Origin: Phoronis australis
Lineage: Eukaryota > Phoronida > Phoronidae
DNA length: 64,000 bases
Reading direction: 5' to 3'
NCBI GenBank assembly: GCA_002633005.1
Contig: NMRA01000089.1
Coordinates: 731,895 to 795,894 of the forward strand
The translations under genes and the position numbers were made by a program. Shown here piece by piece: positions 63,075 to 64,000 of the stretch. Positions within the stretch are counted from its first letter, which is position 1. Every line of letters begins with the position of its first letter. The notes beneath the pieces are model-generated. The model was not told the DNA's origin. It did no database searches and saw nothing but the letters and a program-made list of their open reading frames with translations.

Positions 63075-64000
63075 TAGTAGAATGTTTACTTCAAACAGAA
63101 ATACTATCAACAACAAAAAGATGAGACAGTGAACATTGATGTCTTCAATTCACAAAATAGTGACAAAGTCCACAAAGTCACAAACGGATCTTCTATAAAA
63201 GTTAATTTATGAGGTATAAAATTATGAGGTATCAAAATTAAATATAAAATACATCTTCTATTCATTACATAACATTTAGCTGAAACAGAAGTAACAGAAT
63301 AGACAAACATTGGAAATGTATAATTTGCAACCATTTTGTTACCGACAGCACAATCACAAGAGATACGAATGCTGTAAACAACTTGACAGTCACTATAAAG
63401 AGTCGTAGAAATGTGACGGTTCACTTGTCAGCACTGCTAGACTACTACGGTTATTACATGAACACACCCGATGACACGATGTATAGGCGAAGGCACAATG
63501 TGGTTATAGAACCTCACAGCACTAGATAACCACAAATTCAGATTGGCTATCAATTAAGATTATTTAGAACCTTGGTGACAAGTCAACGCATTTAGAAGTA
63601 TATATTTTCATTAGTGAAAGAAGAAACTACTGTAGAATTTGATTTTTGACATATCAAACAGCAACCACTTTCGAAAAAGAAAGGTACATGAATAGCTAAA
63701 TGGCATCAATAAAATGAACAAATTTCGTTTGATAAAAATGTCCAAATAAAATCTCAAAAACAGTTTTCTAAACTACTTTGTTTTATGCATCTTAAAATTT
63801 TGCATAAAAATAATGACAGTTTCATATCTCACCAACAGTTTGAAATAACAGACATCTAATCCACTTCCGCTCCTGGATACCTAACATTATTACACAATTC
63901 TCCTTAAATGCAGCGTTACTGGAGCTGCTGTCATAAGCACAAAATACGAGAAACATACTCATTTTCTGTTGGCTGTAGTCTGTGGTTCAGCACATTCTCT
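63075..64000. other. Right flank, nothing recognised
   Basis: AT-rich with only short open frames on both strands. It may be the 3' UTR of a convergent gene beyond the window, but no coding exon was identified. Confidence 0.4.

Noticed and set aside
1-64000. CRISPR arrays, operons, tRNA or rRNA genes
   Set aside because: None seen. The tandem arrays present have no unique spacers, and the genes are intron-bearing nuclear animal genes.

Overview
The window is genomic DNA from an animal, most likely a marine invertebrate bilaterian. The evidence is many small exons with GT-AG introns, protein sequences close to vertebrate orthologues, AT-rich introns full of short inverted-repeat elements, and a sequencing gap. 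The species cannot be named from the sequence alone; intron-rich, vertebrate-like gene structures fit an invertebrate deuterostome, but that is inference.

Layout. 1-2755: an orphan candidate exon (70-289), a CATA-type microsatellite and a short terminal-inverted-repeat element holding a THAP-like fragment. 2756-3430 (+): an intronless PDZ protein with a C-terminal tail anchor, like SYNJ2BP/OMP25 of the mitochondrial outer membrane. 6375-14171 (-) and 14594-20156 (+): two paralogous short-chain dehydrogenases of the retinol dehydrogenase 11-14 type, head to head, with 422 bases between their start codons. 20157-27538: a long non-coding stretch with a direct duplication of about 1.65 kb on either side of a 621-base gap. 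27539-32940 (-): complete syntaxin 5 in nine exons. 35126/36981-62125 (+): complete or nearly complete cobalamin-dependent methionine synthase (MTR), 28 firm exons and one possible tiny first exon. 62126-64000: MTR 3' UTR and sequence with no recognised gene.

All exon joins were made by reading splice sites and checking phase. Both dehydrogenases, syntaxin 5 and MTR close as uninterrupted reading frames (340, 322, 345 and at least 1239 residues). One MTR intron works only with a GC donor.

The genes have unrelated roles: outer-membrane scaffolding, retinoid or lipid-aldehyde reduction, ER-Golgi membrane fusion, and one-carbon metabolism. No operon-like or defence system is present. The unusual content is mostly non-genic: at least five repeat families spread through introns, several palindromic; an internally deleted Ty3/gypsy-type element with an LTR of about 81 bp next to or inside the 5' end of MTR; and a minisatellite in an MTR intron whose unit resembles the adjacent exon end. 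The most biologically suggestive points are the divergent dehydrogenase pair, one copy of which has changed its cofactor-binding motifs, and a syntaxin 5 start region that appears to keep the two-start layout of vertebrates.
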